A stretch of 64,000 bases of DNA from Leptidea sinapis (taxonomy: Eukaryota; Arthropoda; Insecta; Lepidoptera; Pieridae). Positions 11,569 through 23,016 of this stretch are shown here, piece by piece. The notes beneath the pieces were generated by a model that ran no database searches, was not told the origin of the DNA, and saw nothing but the letters and a program-made list of their open reading frames with translations. The position numbers and the translations under genes were made by a program. The stretch covers positions 14,588,001 through 14,652,000 of the forward strand of contig NC_066276.1 in assembly GCF_905404315.1 (NCBI RefSeq), written 5' to 3'. Numbering within the stretch: the stretch's first letter is position 1; every line of letters begins with the position of its first letter.

Positions 11569-12150
11569 AGATATCTTTGAACTGCAAGCCCAGATTATTC
11601 CGCTTGCAAAAGTTCCAAATGCTGTTTTTCGAAAACAAAAACGCTGGCGAAATCAAAACACGTAGACACCGTCTAGCCGTGTTATTTCATTCGTTATAAC
11701 TTTAATTCAACCTCGGGCCGTGCCGGCTGCGCCTAGGGACTCAAGTACCCGGTTCTTTATATTTGAATTCACTTGCCTATGTTGCGTTTTTAAGTAATTG
11801 CTTGCATTTCGGTACAAATTTAATGTAAGCAGTCGCGCGAAGTCCACGCTTTAGAAATAGGGTCTGTATTTAGTGGGAGGTGTTGAGGTTTTTATTCAAA
11901 GCACATTAGTGGATTGGATTTTTCTACATTTTTGCTTCTCTTGTACAATATAGTCAGTGCAGCGTTTTATAAACGAGCCCGCAAAAAGCGTTCCAGTAAA
12001 AGCTCTGACTTAATCAAATTAACTAACCAACACTTGAATATTGAATCAATTGCAAATAATTGTTTTTGTTAAATGTCTTAAAATGTATGAATTATAACTT
12101 CAACAAACAAGTGAAAGATTATGATGTCTATGGAATGCTTCTATAAAATA
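11569..12150. other. Gene-free stretch
   Basis: No recognised gene or repeat. Confidence 0.4.
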
Positions 12151-12159
12151 GAGATGGAT

Positions 12160-12345
12160 GGGATATTTTTTCAAGGTTTATTTCATCTAAATTCTGTGAA
12201 TGCCTATCAATATTATATACTAATGAAGTGTCGTCTGGGAAAAGAACAATTTCACATTCTTTCGAGGCTACAAATGGCAAATTATTAATTTAGACGAAGA
12301 ATAAGAAAGGTCCTAGGATTGGACCCTGAGGTACGCCCATCCGCA
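12160..12345 (-). pseudogene. LINE RT core fragment
   Basis: The minus strand reads GVPQGPILGPFLF, an in-frame stop, INNLPF, then LFPDD in place of the usual FADD/YADD. These are the two central reverse transcriptase motifs at normal spacing. Only about 60 codons remain, with one stop. It is a fragment of a CR1/jockey-type LINE. Confidence 0.7.
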
Positions 12346-12394
12346 ATAATAAGAACTGGTGTGGTATGGTCATTTTTATTTTTATTAAAAAGAG

Positions 12395-12590
12395 CGCAAA
12401 AATAAATGCTGGGAGAGTTTCTTGCGCTGCTTCTTCTCTCTCAGAGAGCCATTTGCTTCTGGTGCGGTAGTAGTATCTAGTATATTAGAAATTACATCAA
12501 AAAGAATTCTAAAGGAATCAATTTTGAGAAAATAAATGCCTTTTATGCATTTTCATCAAATCAAAGAATCAAATGACATTTCATATAGAT
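12395..12590 (+). mobile_element. LINE 3' UTR fragment
   Basis: GAGAGTTTCTTGCGC, TTCTTCTCTCTCAGAGAGCC and ATCAAAAAGAATTCTAAAGG match the fragment at 62425-62560. A truncated LINE 3' end; non-coding. Confidence 0.6.
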
Positions 12591-13222
12591 GTAAAGCTGT
12601 TTCTAATCTTGTGTAAATTGTACCAAAAATTGACGGTGTGGATTTCGAACTCCGGTTAGCTTAGCGGTTAACGCGTTGTAGGGGTAATCATTAAGTATTG
12701 TAAATGAATGTTTCTTATTAATTTTTAGTGCATAAAAATCAACGTGTAGATGCCACGAATTAACATAATATCCATTTATAAGGCAGAATATAAGTCATTA
12801 TTGATTTTATGTTCAGGTTAATTCGGGACCCTTTTACTGACGGTCAAAAGTCCAGTACACATTTAGACTTTGTCTAAATTAATGGCAGGAGACATTAGCC
12901 TTTCAACCCTCCGAATCGCGCAAATAAAAACATTACATATTTACACTTGATCAATTTACAACCCTTCCTAGCTAATACGTTCAGTTAAATGACCCCAGAA
13001 ATGGTTAAAAAGGGCCCCAATTCGCCATCCCAGTGTAGATTAATGTTCAATGTTGTTTGGAGAACATTAAGAGGAATAATAATATTGTTTAGGGTTCCCA
13101 ATATACTAACATGTATTGTTTTAAAAATAATATAGAAAAAAACTGAGACTGGAATACTGTAATATACCGTTGAGAGATACAAATACTGCATTCTCATTTC
13201 TTTAGTTAATTACTTACATGGT
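12591..13222. other. Gene-free stretch, possible SINE head
   Basis: GGTTAGCTTAGCGGTTAACG at about 12654 resembles a tRNA box A and could start a degraded SINE. No matching box B is visible. The rest is unrecognised. Confidence 0.3.
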
Positions 13223-13460
13223 TACCAGTGGGAGGCTCCTTTGCAGAGGATGGCCGCTATATTATGGATAAAATAACGACGCCTATTTCTACCGTGAAGC
13301 AGTAAGGTGTAAACATTATTGTGTTTATGTCAGAAGAGCGTCGTAGCTAATGAAATTAATGGGCAAACGAGAATTAACATCTTATGTTACAAGAAGACGA
13401 GCGTTATTGTAGTACCGCTCAGAAATTTTCAGTTTTCAAGAATCCTGAGCGGCACTATAT
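13223..13460 (+). repeat. R repeat copy 4, 5' part (split by LINE I)
   Basis: Starts ACCAGTGGGAGGCTCC and runs through AATCCTGAGCGGCACT, then is cut at the poly-T of LINE I. Its 3' part resumes at 23306. The split makes it the oldest layer of the nest. Confidence 0.9.
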
Positions 13461-13681
13461 TTTTTTTATTTTTATTATTGAACCAACAGCACACAAAAAT
13501 TAAACTAATAACAAAAATATTATGCGATGGCCGACTGCCAATTACAGGTTCACACTATTTATGGTATAACATTTAACGCTCTAATTAAACTATGATTAAA
13601 TCAAAATAAAAAATAATTAACTAATAGATATAAAGGTGTGTATGAGTGTATGTGCGTATGTCTTAAGTCGTCTAATCGTTT

Positions 13682-14153
13682 TCAACTCTTCGATAACAGT
13701 ATACTTAAAATGATTTCCTTTTTGAAAGAGCTTTTAGTATGGACGAATATATCTGTTGGTAAGAAATGTTTATTATAGCAGCTAAGGGTACGGCAGACCA
13801 CCGAATTCTGTGCATAAATAGAGTGAGTAATTGGGACATTAAAAAGGGTGGTATGCCTTGTATGCTTATTCGGGATTCTAAATTGCATGAATGAAGATGT
13901 AAGTTCGGGGCAGTCAATTTTGTTGTTGCACACGTCATACAGAAATAACATATCTAGTAAAGTTCGCCGGTCTTTTAATTGCATTAATTTATGTTGGCTA
14001 CAGGATTCCTCATAACTAAAACCATAATGCTGAAGGCGATATTCTAATACCTTTACAAATTTTGATTGTATATTCTCTATTTCATCGATATATATACAAT
14101 AGTATGGGTTCCAGATATTACAGCAGTATTCTAAGACGCTACGAACATATGAG
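13682..14153 (-). pseudogene. LINE I ORF2 C-terminus (beyond H insertion)
   Basis: Read from 14153 down this gives LYFSYVRSVLEYCCNIWNPY, then KLMQLKDRRTLLDMLFLYDV and a C-terminal segment, the usual tail of CR1/jockey ORF2. It continues the frame that stops at 19106 on the other side of H (CIKVLY | FSYVRS), so the two parts are one gene. This tail is open to its stop at 13682. Confidence 0.85.
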
Positions 14154-14161
14154 AAATAAAG
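14154..14161. repeat. Target-site duplication of LINE H, left
   Basis: AAATAAAG, repeated at 19098-19105. It brackets H exactly, and removing H plus one copy restores the ORF2 frame of LINE I. Confidence 0.85.
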
Positions 14162-14398
14162 ATTTCAGTTAGCTCCGATATTCAGTTGAGAGTGGACACA
14201 TACAAGTTAATTCCGTAATATTAAAAAATTATGTGTGTGACATTTATTCTTATTTGTAAGTAAATAAAGTGTAGTTTTGCGTGCAAGTGCCGTAAGTGAT
14301 ATCTAAGTTTTAGGCATTGTGCTGTGTTGCGTACGGCAGTGGAGAAGTACCTACTTGTTTAAGTTGTTTATTAGCCATCCTTATCGCACTTATTCAAC

Positions 14399-15372
14399 AT
14401 GTCATTGCAACGCACACCGCCTACCGCAATTAAGTGTGCATCTAATCCGGACTTGTATACGCCATCAACTTCGATAATTAGTGAAGCCAATTCTAATATA
14501 CGTAAGCGCAAACAGCCAAGTGACCTTGACTCGGAACGTATAGAGATAATTATCAACCAAAAGATTGAAAATAATATTAAATCTTGGAATGAAAAAATTG
14601 ACACCCTAATAACTTCATCTATCATGAAACCGTTCGATCGGTATTGTCATCAGAATTAAATAACATTTCCGAGACTTTAACTAACATTAACGATTCTATT
14701 AGAGGGTTACGCGCCGACAATAATATAATGAAAAAATCTATGGATGAAATGAATCTTCGGTTCTCAAAAATGGAGGAATCAATAAATTTTTGTGACGAAC
14801 GTCAGAAAGATTTAGAAAAACGATTAGTAAGTCTGGAAAAACGTTCCGCCAGTTGCAATAATTTTAGTGAACAGGTTTTGACACTCGAACAAAAAATTGC
14901 CTCCATGGAGCAGCAAGCGCGCGACTGCAACATCGAAATTACAAATGTACCAGAACGGCGCGGCGAAAGCTTGGTGCAGTTAGTTGTCAAATTAGGAACA
15001 ATGGTTAATCAGCCAGTAACTACCAAAGACATTGTGGCTGCGCATCGAGTTCCCCATGCTGACGCCAAGGATTATCGCCCCAAAAATATTATCGTAAAGT
15101 TTGCTACCAAAATTTTGCGAGATAATTTTTTGTACTCGTGTCGCTCGAAGAAAAGTATTACCACTATTATGGGTACACAACAAAAAATCTTTATAAATGA
15201 ACATCTGACTCTAAAAAATAAGCAATTATTTCGCATATGCAGAGAAATGGCTAAGAAGCACGAATATAAACATGTTTGGTGTAAGCACGGAACTATTCTC
15301 GTTCGTAAAACTGATGTGTCACCTGTCCTGGTTATCAAGAATAATAACGACGTCAACAAACTCACAAAATAA
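14399..15372 (+). pseudogene. LINE H ORF1 (coiled coil plus FP-like domain), one frameshift
   Basis: Nucleic-acid-binding ORF1 protein of the LINE. 14399-14640 encodes a basic N-terminal part. The frame then shifts (one base appears missing near 14640, CGATCGGTATTG), and 14644-15372 continues to the stop. The second part has a long coiled coil (heptads from about 14660 to 14900) and a domain with CNIEITNVPERR, IVAAHRVP and IFINEHLTLKNKQLFRICRE. The last pattern resembles the baculovirus FP-like domain found in many insect LINE ORF1 proteins. LINE I ORF1 shares this C-terminal domain. No zinc finger is seen here. Confidence 0.8.
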
Positions 15373-15379
15373 TAGTACT

Positions 15380-15790
15380 ATGTTAATTATTAGTTATATT
15401 GTATTAGTAGGATATATCTTTTATGTAAAGGAGTCTAAAAAAAACCATCTCTTTTTCAAATTATCTGACCGTTTACATATAATTAAAAAATACATAAATA
15501 ACCTATATAATATAATCGCATCACTTCATTTAATAATTGAAAATTCATTTACAACCAATATCATACAAAATCTGTTTACAAAAACAAAAAAAAATAACTT
15601 TATTCAAATCTATTCTTCGAGTTCTCTACTCATATTATTTTCATTATATTATTCATTACTACAAAATTATATATATCTCGTAGTGTACATTAAAAATAAA
15701 TTCATATGCTTATACTTAACATTAAACAACGATTTCAAGCAATATTGCGTAATAGTATTATCAATGTATTCATGTATAAATATTTCATAG
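15380..15790 (+). CDS. Small hydrophobic ORF between ORF1 and ORF2 of LINE H
   Basis: A 136-codon frame starts with ATG 7 bases after the ORF1 stop and ends 17 bases before the ORF2 ATG. It begins MLIISYIVLVGYIFYVKESK, which looks like a membrane segment followed by positive charge. More hydrophobic stretches follow (SSSLLILFSLYYSLL). No known family recognised. AT-rich DNA readily gives Phe/Ile/Leu/Tyr-rich frames, so this may be chance. The tight fit between the two main ORFs and a similar small ORF in LINE I argue for a real gene. Function unknown. Confidence 0.4.
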   Translation: MLIISYIVLVGYIFYVKESKKNHLFFKLSDRLHIIKKYINNLYNIIASLHLIIENSFTTNIIQNLFTKTKKNNFIQIYSSSSLLILFSLYYSLLQNYIYLVVYIKNKFICLYLTLNNDFKQYCVIVLSMYSCINIS

Positions 15791-15807
15791 AATTATAAAC
15801 GTTAAAA

Positions 15808-18742
15808 ATGGCTAGAAGTAATAAAAATGAATTTTCTGTTTACTATCAAAACTGCCGAGGTCTCAGAACAAAATTACATACGTTATTTATGAACATTATC
15901 CTACATGACTATGATGTTATTGTGTTAACAGAGACCTGGTTGCATCCAGACATCTTTGACAACGAAATTATCGATTCGAGATATCAGATATTTCGCTCGG
16001 ACAGGGACCGTGCGGCATGCGGGCGTGGAGATGGCGGCGGAGTGTTGATTGCCGTGGCGCGTGAGTACACTGCAGCACGGCTGTCGCCCCCCGCCGCAAT
16101 GCGTTCGCCTTCCGCCTCGCCCTCCTCCCATCGTTGATTTTGTTTTACTTAACTTAAGCGTAAGTAATAATAAATACATCATTTGCGCCGTGTATGTTCC
16201 CCCCGACCTCGATCAATATATCTATTTATCATTGTTTGAATTTTTACATGATATCTTGGAACCAGTTAATGAATTAGACACAATAATAGTAGGCGACTTC
16301 AACCGCCGTGATTTCCACTGGGAATCTATAGATAATACTCGAATGAAACCAATTATCTCAGACAGCTCACCTGAACACTCGAAAATACTAGTCAACTATA
16401 TGCATTTAATGGGACTTATGCAATTTAACTTCATTAAAAATATTAAAAATAGATTCGTAGATTTATTTATGACTTCTATAACAGAATCGGTCTTAATTCC
16501 TGCTTCAATTCCTCTTGTACCTGTAGACAGAAATCATCCACCTTTTTATGTTTTACTACCTATTAAGAATACGAAAACGTACTTACCGAAATTAATAACA
16601 TCAAAATACTGCTTTAGAAATGCTGATTATACTATGATTAATAAAAAATGTTAAATATTGATTGGGATAATTTACTTAAAGATGCTTCAGCCGAAACGTC
16701 TGTCCAACTGTTGTATGATACTCTGTATGGAATTATACGTGAATTTATTCCATTAAAAATAATCAAATCTTCACAATTCCCTGTATGGTTCAACTCATAC
16801 CTAAGACGAATATATAAACTTAAAACTAAAGCGTGGATTAAATGGAAAAAGTTTGCAAAAAAAGCAGATTACAATAGATTTTCATCGTTTAGAGAAATTC
16901 TAAAGATTGAAACTGATAAGGCATATAACAAATATATAAGTGCTGTAGAAGACAGTATCAAACTAATGTTAAGCACTTCTGGATCTACGTTTCGAATAAA
17001 AAAAAAAATCAGCTGGTATTCCAAATTCAGTACTTTACGATAATGTTACAGCTGAATCTCCTACCGATGTATGTATCTTATTTTCGCAATTCTTTCAATC
17101 AGTTTTTGAACCATCAACTCTAACACCTGACTTTAAAATAGACATGATTAATACAGAGGGTATTAATTATTCCGAAGTAAATCTATGCGACGTTATACTA
17201 ACCAAAGACAACATACTAAATGAGTTACGGAGGCTGGATACTTCTAAAGGCTCCGGTAATGATAACATACCCCCCATATTTTTGAAGTCCACAGCTAATG
17301 CAATCTGTCAACCTTTGTATATTGTTTATAATAAATGTTTGAGTGAATCTGTTTTCCCCGATATCTGGAAAAATGCACGCATAGTTCCTGTACACAAAGG
17401 GGGCTCTAAAAAAGACGTTGAAAATTATCGTCCTATTTCAATTCTTTCCACTTTGTCTAAGCTTTTTGAGAGACTAGTATATAACTCAATTTACCCATTT
17501 TTGCATCCAATCATCATACCCCAGCAGCATGGTTTTGTCAACAGCGCTCTACAGTAAGTAATTTAATTTTATATGTGACTGATCTTTTTGAAAATATGGA
17601 TGCTAACAAAGAAACACATAGTATATACACGGACTTTAGAAAAGCATTTGACAGAGTGGACCATAAAAAACTGTTAGAAAAACTTGCATTTAATGGAATC
17701 CGTGGTAATCTTTGGCGATGGTTCAAGTCTTACATTACTAACAGAACACAAAAGGTAGTTCTACATGGCTTCGAGTCTAATTATATTAATGTTACATCTG
17801 GTGTACCCCAGGGCTCAATTCTAGGCCCACTTCTGTTTATCCTGTTTATTAATGACATTCACACGTGTTTTAAGTTCACTAAATTTCTTTTGTACGCGGA
17901 CGACCTCAAAATATACCAAATTATTGACAGTTTTGAAGATCACCAACGTTTACAAGAAGATCTTGATCGTCTCTCTATCTATTGTGAATTGAATAAACTT
18001 GTACTCAGTATAAACAAATGTCATCATATTGTGTTTACCAGGAAAATCAGTAAGTCAAACTATTGCTACAAACTTAATGCTTCTGTTCTGAAAAAAGTAG
18101 ACATCGTTAGAGACCTGGGTGTGCACTGTACTGGGTCTGGACTGTAAATTGACCCTAAATACTCACATTAATATTGTTTCTGATAAAGCTTTTAAGATGT
18201 ATGGCTTTGTTATGAGATCGAGTAAGCAGTTTAAAAAACCAAGTACTTATCTTTATCTATATAAAACGTTGGTAAGGTCTCAGCTAGAATACGCAGTCTC
18301 TATATGGAATCCTTTTTATGAAAAGTATATTCATAGTATAGAACGTATACAGAAAAAGTTTTTAAAATGCATGCAGTATAAATGCCATAACAATCACGTC
18401 TCATATGATGAACTGTTAAAAAAGTATTGCATTTTGGATCTAAAATCTAGAAGAATTTATCTTGAAGTGATGCTATTATATGACATTTGTCACAATCGCT
18501 ACGATTGTATTGATTTTATTAATAAAATACGCTATTAAGTGCCGGTTCGCACACATGTGCGTGCTATAAGAAAGAAATACTTATTTGCAAATAATAGATG
18601 CTCCACAAACGCTGGTTTCCGTGCACCGTTATTTAGACTCCTTAAAAATTATAATGAGTACTTTACACACATAGATATATTCAGTAATCGTGCTTCCTCT
18701 TTTAGAGTAGAAGTTATTGATGTTTTAAAAATAAATAAGTAG
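15808..18742 (+). pseudogene. LINE H ORF2 (endonuclease plus RT), broken
   Basis: Encodes the LINE replicase in pieces. The endonuclease starts VYYQNCRGLRTK and continues with LTETWL and, after a frameshift, IIVGDFNRRDFHW and VDRNHPP. The linker is in 16648-17043. RT motifs are VENYRPISIL (17420s), TDFRKAFDRVDH (17620s), TSGVPQGSILGPLLF (17800s) and LLYADD (17890s). The C-terminal domain is in 18119-18742. Breaks: a frameshift at 16088-16135, one-base losses at the A run 16640-16646, the A run near 17000 and AA near 17540, a 13-base insertion near 18124-18136, and a TAA at 18536-18538. Most are homopolymer changes. Confidence 0.85.
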
Positions 18743-19097
18743 TGTGATTAAAAGATAACCACTTAGTAAGATTGAAAAGTTTAAATTAGTTATTCAACTT
18801 TATGTTAGAGTATAATTTAATTTAAATAGATATAGTAAATGAAAGCTTCTAACCGATACCTATGTTATAAACAATAATATTTATTATGATGATCTTTTTT
18901 TTTTGTCTTTTCTATTTTAATTGTTACTAAGCACATAAATTTTATTTTTTGTTTATATAGATGTACGTGTTTATCTCCCTCTCATAATTTATCTGTGGCT
19001 AATGTAGTTGGTTTCACAATTAATTAAGGTTTATATGTATAAGTTATAGTTAAATATTATTATTGTGTTACTGTTTATTGGTCCTAATAAAGTAAAT

Positions 19098-19105
19098 AAA
19101 TAAAG
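19098..19105. repeat. Target-site duplication of LINE H, right
   Basis: AAATAAAG, identical to 14154-14161. Confidence 0.85.
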
Positions 19106-21480
19106 AACTTTTATACACTCTAAACCTGAAAAAGGTTGACTTACACGTATAACGAAACCTAGATTCCTGTAAGCTTTTTCAGTTATTGCAGCAATGTGAT
19201 CTGACATTGACATTTTTGTATCAAACACTATTCCTAAGTCCTTAATGCTATTCGTTCGTGTTAAAGGAACATCAAGTAATGTGTATTGGTATTCTTATTT
19301 ATTTCTTTTTCGCGTAAAGGTGATTTGAAAACATTTAGTTACATTGACTCCAATACGGTTGTCATGATAATAGTCACACACTCTGATCAAATCACTCAGA
19401 AGGTTTATTGAATCTATTTCAGTCTTAATGCGAGCGTAAATTTTTGTGTCGTCAGCATACATAAGAAATTTAGCAAACTGGAAACAGTCGCCAATATCAT
19501 ATAAATAAGATAAATATAGTAATGGTCCCAAAATTGACCCTTGCGGAACTCCAGAAGGAACATCCACAAGGTCAGAACGATGCCCAGCCAAGACCACAGC
19601 TTGCGAACGATTGTACAGGTAAGACTCCATCCAACGAAGAAGATCACCACGAATCCCTAGTTCCTGCAACTTGCGTAAAAGTATAATATGGTCGACTCGA
19701 TCAAACGTCTTCTCAAAATCAGTACAAATTACGTCAATTTGATAACCATCATCCATTTCACGCTGAACGTAATTAGTAAAAACAGCAAGATTAGTATTAG
19801 TGGAGCGACCATGTATGAAACCATGCTGCTCTAGAGGTAAGTGACGAATGATTATGGGGTACAGGTAATTGTGTGCTAACCTTTCCATTAATTTACCTAA
19901 CGTATTAAGTATTGATATAGGCCTATAATTTTCAACAGATGCTTTAGACCCTTTTTTATGTATTGGTACAATATTAGCAGTTTTCCATATTTTTGGGAAA
20001 TATCCTTCAAGAAAGCAGCGATTAAGAATTAGTGTTATAGGCGCTGATAGTGATGCAGAACAAGTGACCAGAAAGCTTGGTGGAATTTTATCACAACCCA
20101 GGCCTTTTGATGTATCAAGAGTTTTTAGTAATTTTTTTACCTCGTCAATCGTAAGTTGAATATTGCTGATTGTATCATGACAAATAGACCGTTCCTCTGA
20201 AAAAACTTTATATTGCGATGCAGGTGAAACAAAATTTTTGAAGAAGAAATCATTAAAAGCATTACAAATATCATATTGATTTGAGATAGTCTCATCTTTA
20301 TAAAGCATCACGCCAGGGTAAGCAGATTTATTATTTCTTTTGGATTTAACATAAGTTCAGATTAATTTAGGTGTAGATTTTATTTTATCCTCAGAGTTCC
20401 TAATATATTCTGAATAGCAACTTTTTTCAACGTTTTTAACACGCCGACGTAATTTAGAAAGGAAGCATAGTCGTTCGGATTATTGTATTTTTCCATAGAT
20501 GATGATATTTTGCTTTCTCTTTTATTATATTTATGAGAGCCTTAGTGTACCACATAGGATATGTGTAAGTGTGCGAAACAGTTTTATGAAGTACAAATTG
20601 CGATATCGATTCATATAATATGGAGTAAAATTTATCGATCGCGTCATGCAGTGGTAAGCATTCAAGCGAAGTCCAATCGTAATTAGAAAAAAAGTAGTTT
20701 ACAGCATTATAATCTACCTTATTATATAAATAACGTTTCATATTAGTACGTTTTATTGACGGTAATACGATATCAATAACACAAATATCAATTGCAGGGT
20801 GGAAAATATCCTCTTTAACTAAAGGTGATTTTGATTTATTGATAATTAAAGATGTATTGGAATAAATTAAGTCTAGTAGGTTGTTATGAGTATTAAAAAA
20901 GAAATTATATTGAATTAACCCAAGAAATGCTGTTAAGTTTAATAACTCCGTGGCAGTATTCTGGATAACGATGCTTCCTTTTTTTAGTACAATAGGATGC
21001 CCCTGTTTCCAATCAATACATGGCAAATTAAAATCCCCTGCCAGAATAAAATGATCATCAGGGTGAGAATTAAATAATTGCGATAATATCTCGCAGAGTT
21101 TCTGTATCCGTGATGGAAGTATCTGGTTAGGAGGAATATAAGCACAAATGATATTAAAATCACATAGTGAGCCTAGAGTGCGGGCAGGTATAGATATGCA
21201 CATACATTCCAGATCATCGTGTTCAAGGTCAAAGCGCCGGCGAGCACCGAATCGCTTCGCACAAGCAATTAATACTCCCCCACCAAACGCATCACCACTC
21301 GTGGTACGGTCACGACGAAATACGTCGAATCGCGCAGAATCGCACAATTCCGAGTCTAAAATACTAGGACATAACCACGACTCAGTAATAAGTGCTATAT
21401 CTATTTGTGATATTGATAGGTTATTAAAAAATATGTTTGTCTTTGTCCGCAGTCCTCTTACATTTTGATAGATTAAGTTT
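19106..21480 (-). pseudogene. LINE I ORF2 (endonuclease plus RT)
   Basis: The endonuclease begins near 21480 (LIYQNVRGLRTKTN), with ITESWL, GGGVLIA and LAGDFNLPCIDW. A frame change near 20460 (T-rich run on the plus strand) separates it from the RT at 20311-19295. RT motifs: VENYRPISIL, CTDFEKTFDRVDH, PSGVPQGSILGPLLY and FLMYADDTKIY. A TAA at 19295-19297 interrupts the C-terminal part, which then continues in frame (LGIVFDTKMSMSDHIAAITE) to the H insertion at 19106 and beyond at 14153. F replaces the usual A in SKAFD (KTFD). No ATG is apparent at the expected start. Confidence 0.85.
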
Positions 21481-21541
21481 AATCCTATATTTTGCCTATT
21501 CAGTGTGGAAGATATAATGAATAAATAAATAAGTAATTATT

Positions 21542-21733
21542 TTAAGCATTAATGCGAAATAAAGATTTAAATTTTATTTGTAATTTTATGTAATTATTAG
21601 TTGATTGTAACCGAGAGTTATCAGCACTAACTAATATGTGACGGGAATATAATATATATACAGTATCTACTATCAGGAAAATAAGTATAAAAAATATAGA
21701 TACAAAACTTTTTGCAAGTGTTTGGAAATACAT
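21542..21733 (-). CDS. Small hydrophobic ORF between ORF1 and ORF2 of LINE I
   Basis: A 63-codon frame in the interval between ORF1 and ORF2. Residues about 9-29 (SFVSIFFILIFLIVDTVYIL) form one strong membrane-like segment, followed by a polar basic tail. It sits in the same place as the small ORF of LINE H but shows no clear sequence match. Could be chance in AT-rich DNA. Confidence 0.3.
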   Translation of the reverse strand: MYFQTLAKSFVSIFFILIFLIVDTVYILYSRHILVSADNSRLQSTNNYIKLQIKFKSLFRINA

Positions 21734-21966
21734 TATTATTTTTGAAATTACTGTAAAAGAAATTGTTTTGTGAAAGAGTTGTGATGTATTATGTGTGTAA
21801 AACAGTTTTTAGTGTGAATGTGAGTTATTACTAAGTTGTGTAGGTATTCTTTCGTATAGTTATTGTATGTGTTGTTGTTGTGTAAAGTGTATGGTGTGAT
21901 GCATATTAAATTACAACAAGTGATAAAAACGAGTTATAAATTAAAACTAAACAACTATACATATAA

Positions 21967-23016
21967 TTAGCATATTTTGATTAAATCCCCCGAGGTTATA
22001 ATAGAGATAGGTGGCGAGGTTTCGTTGCGACGTACAAAAATTCGGCAGTTTTTTGTCCAAATAAATTTAAAATTCATATCTTTACATTTTTGTTTGCATT
22101 CTCTGAACAGTGTACGGTTATTCTTAGTAAGATGTTCATTTATGTAAATTTTGGTATTATCTAATGTACTAACCTCGCCACGTATTCCAACATCAGACGG
22201 TTTAACATTCCGGTTTTTACGGGATGCTGCTTTGATCGCGTCCTTAGTACGACGATAACGGAAACGAGCAATGATGGTGCGACCCTTAGCGGCACTACTT
22301 GTTCGACGGGCCTGGACTCGGTGCGCAAATTCCACATCATCACTCTGAATGCTAATACCTATCTTTTCAGCCAGTTTAAGCACTATGTCAGTAGTATCTT
22401 CATCTTTCGATTCTGGTACACCCACCACCTCAATATTCTGCAAACGACTCCACTGTTGTTGGCTTGCATTTTCTTCTTCCAAACGTTTTATACGCGTGGT
22501 ATGCGTGTCGACATCTGCTCGTAGCCGTTCGTTCTCTTCTCTCAGGCGTTTTAATTCGGCAGAAGTGGTGCTCAGATTTTTTATCAAATCGTCATATTGA
22601 TTACTTATGTAAGTAAGAGTTGATTCTATAGATGAAATTTGGCTTTTGACCGACGACAGTTCACTTTTTATAGCATTAGAAATTAATACAGGTAGCTCGT
22701 CTTTTAGCGCACTCGGGCTGCCCAAACTGTATTCCGTGGACCGAGCAGTTGATGGATTAGCCTTCCTGGTTGTGATATACGATACATCCTCGAGACAATT
22801 TACCGGGGTATCTGTGTTGTCACCAGCTCTGGGCAGTTTGCTCACACATAATGGACATGTCCACGAAGGTATTTTCTTAGCATTGTCTAAACTCAATCCG
22901 ACGCATTGGTAGTGATAAGATCTCGTAGGACGACAGCAGATGATTTTCTCAGATTGGCGCACTGATTTTTTACATGCGTTGCAATTAGACATTTCAATAG
23001 AAATCAAGTGAAGCAA
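21967..23016 (-). CDS. LINE I ORF1: PHD-like zinc finger, coiled coil, FP-like domain
   Basis: Open 349-codon ORF1. Residues 12-56 form a PHD-like zinc-binding region: C12, C15, C26/C27, H34, C37, C53, C56. One ligand position (T30) may be lost. A Ser-rich linker follows, then a long coiled coil (about 105-195; KRLREENERLRADVDTHTTR). The C-terminal domain carries NIEVVGVPESKDEDTTD, VEFAHRVQ and IYINEHLTKNNRTLFRECK and resembles the same domain in LINE H and the baculovirus FP-like family. The likely start is either the first Met or Met9 (MSNCNACKK). Expected role: binding the LINE RNA and forming the transport particle. PHD-bearing ORF1 proteins are known in CR1-type LINEs. No stop or frameshift, unlike the ORF2 of the same copy. 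Confidence 0.85.
   Translation of the reverse strand: MLHLISIEMSNCNACKKSVRQSEKIICCRPTRSYHYQCVGLSLDNAKKIPSWTCPLCVSKLPRAGDNTDTPVNCLEDVSYITTRKANPSTARSTEYSLGSPSALKDELPVLISNAIKSELSSVKSQISSIESTLTYISNQYDDLIKNLSTTSAELKRLREENERLRADVDTHTTRIKRLEEENASQQQWSRLQNIEVVGVPESKDEDTTDIVLKLAEKIGISIQSDDVEFAHRVQARRTSSAAKGRTIIARFRYRRTKDAIKAASRKNRNVKPSDVGIRGEVSTLDNTKIYINEHLTKNNRTLFRECKQKCKDMNFKFIWTKNCRIFVRRNETSPPISIITSGDLIKIC

Larger units (their letters stand above)
14162..19097 (+). mobile_element. LINE H, full-length, inserted in LINE I
   Basis: Non-LTR retrotransposon of 4936 bases in jockey/CR1 style: 5' UTR (14162-14398), ORF1, a small hydrophobic ORF, ORF2 and a 3' UTR ending in AATAAAGTAAAT. Flanked by AAATAAAG duplications. 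The 5' UTR has no obvious promoter motif apart from its first bases ATTTCAGTTAGC. ORF1 has one frameshift and ORF2 several, so it is inactive as given. Confidence 0.9.

Noticed and set aside
15072..15365. Antisense ORFs inside LINE H ORF1
   Set aside because: Shadows of the sense frame without any domain.
16049..16200. N-terminal 50 codons of the frame starting at 16049 as a separate protein
   Set aside because: Pro/Arg-rich out-of-frame reading of the LINE H endonuclease; the real protein enters this frame after about 16135.
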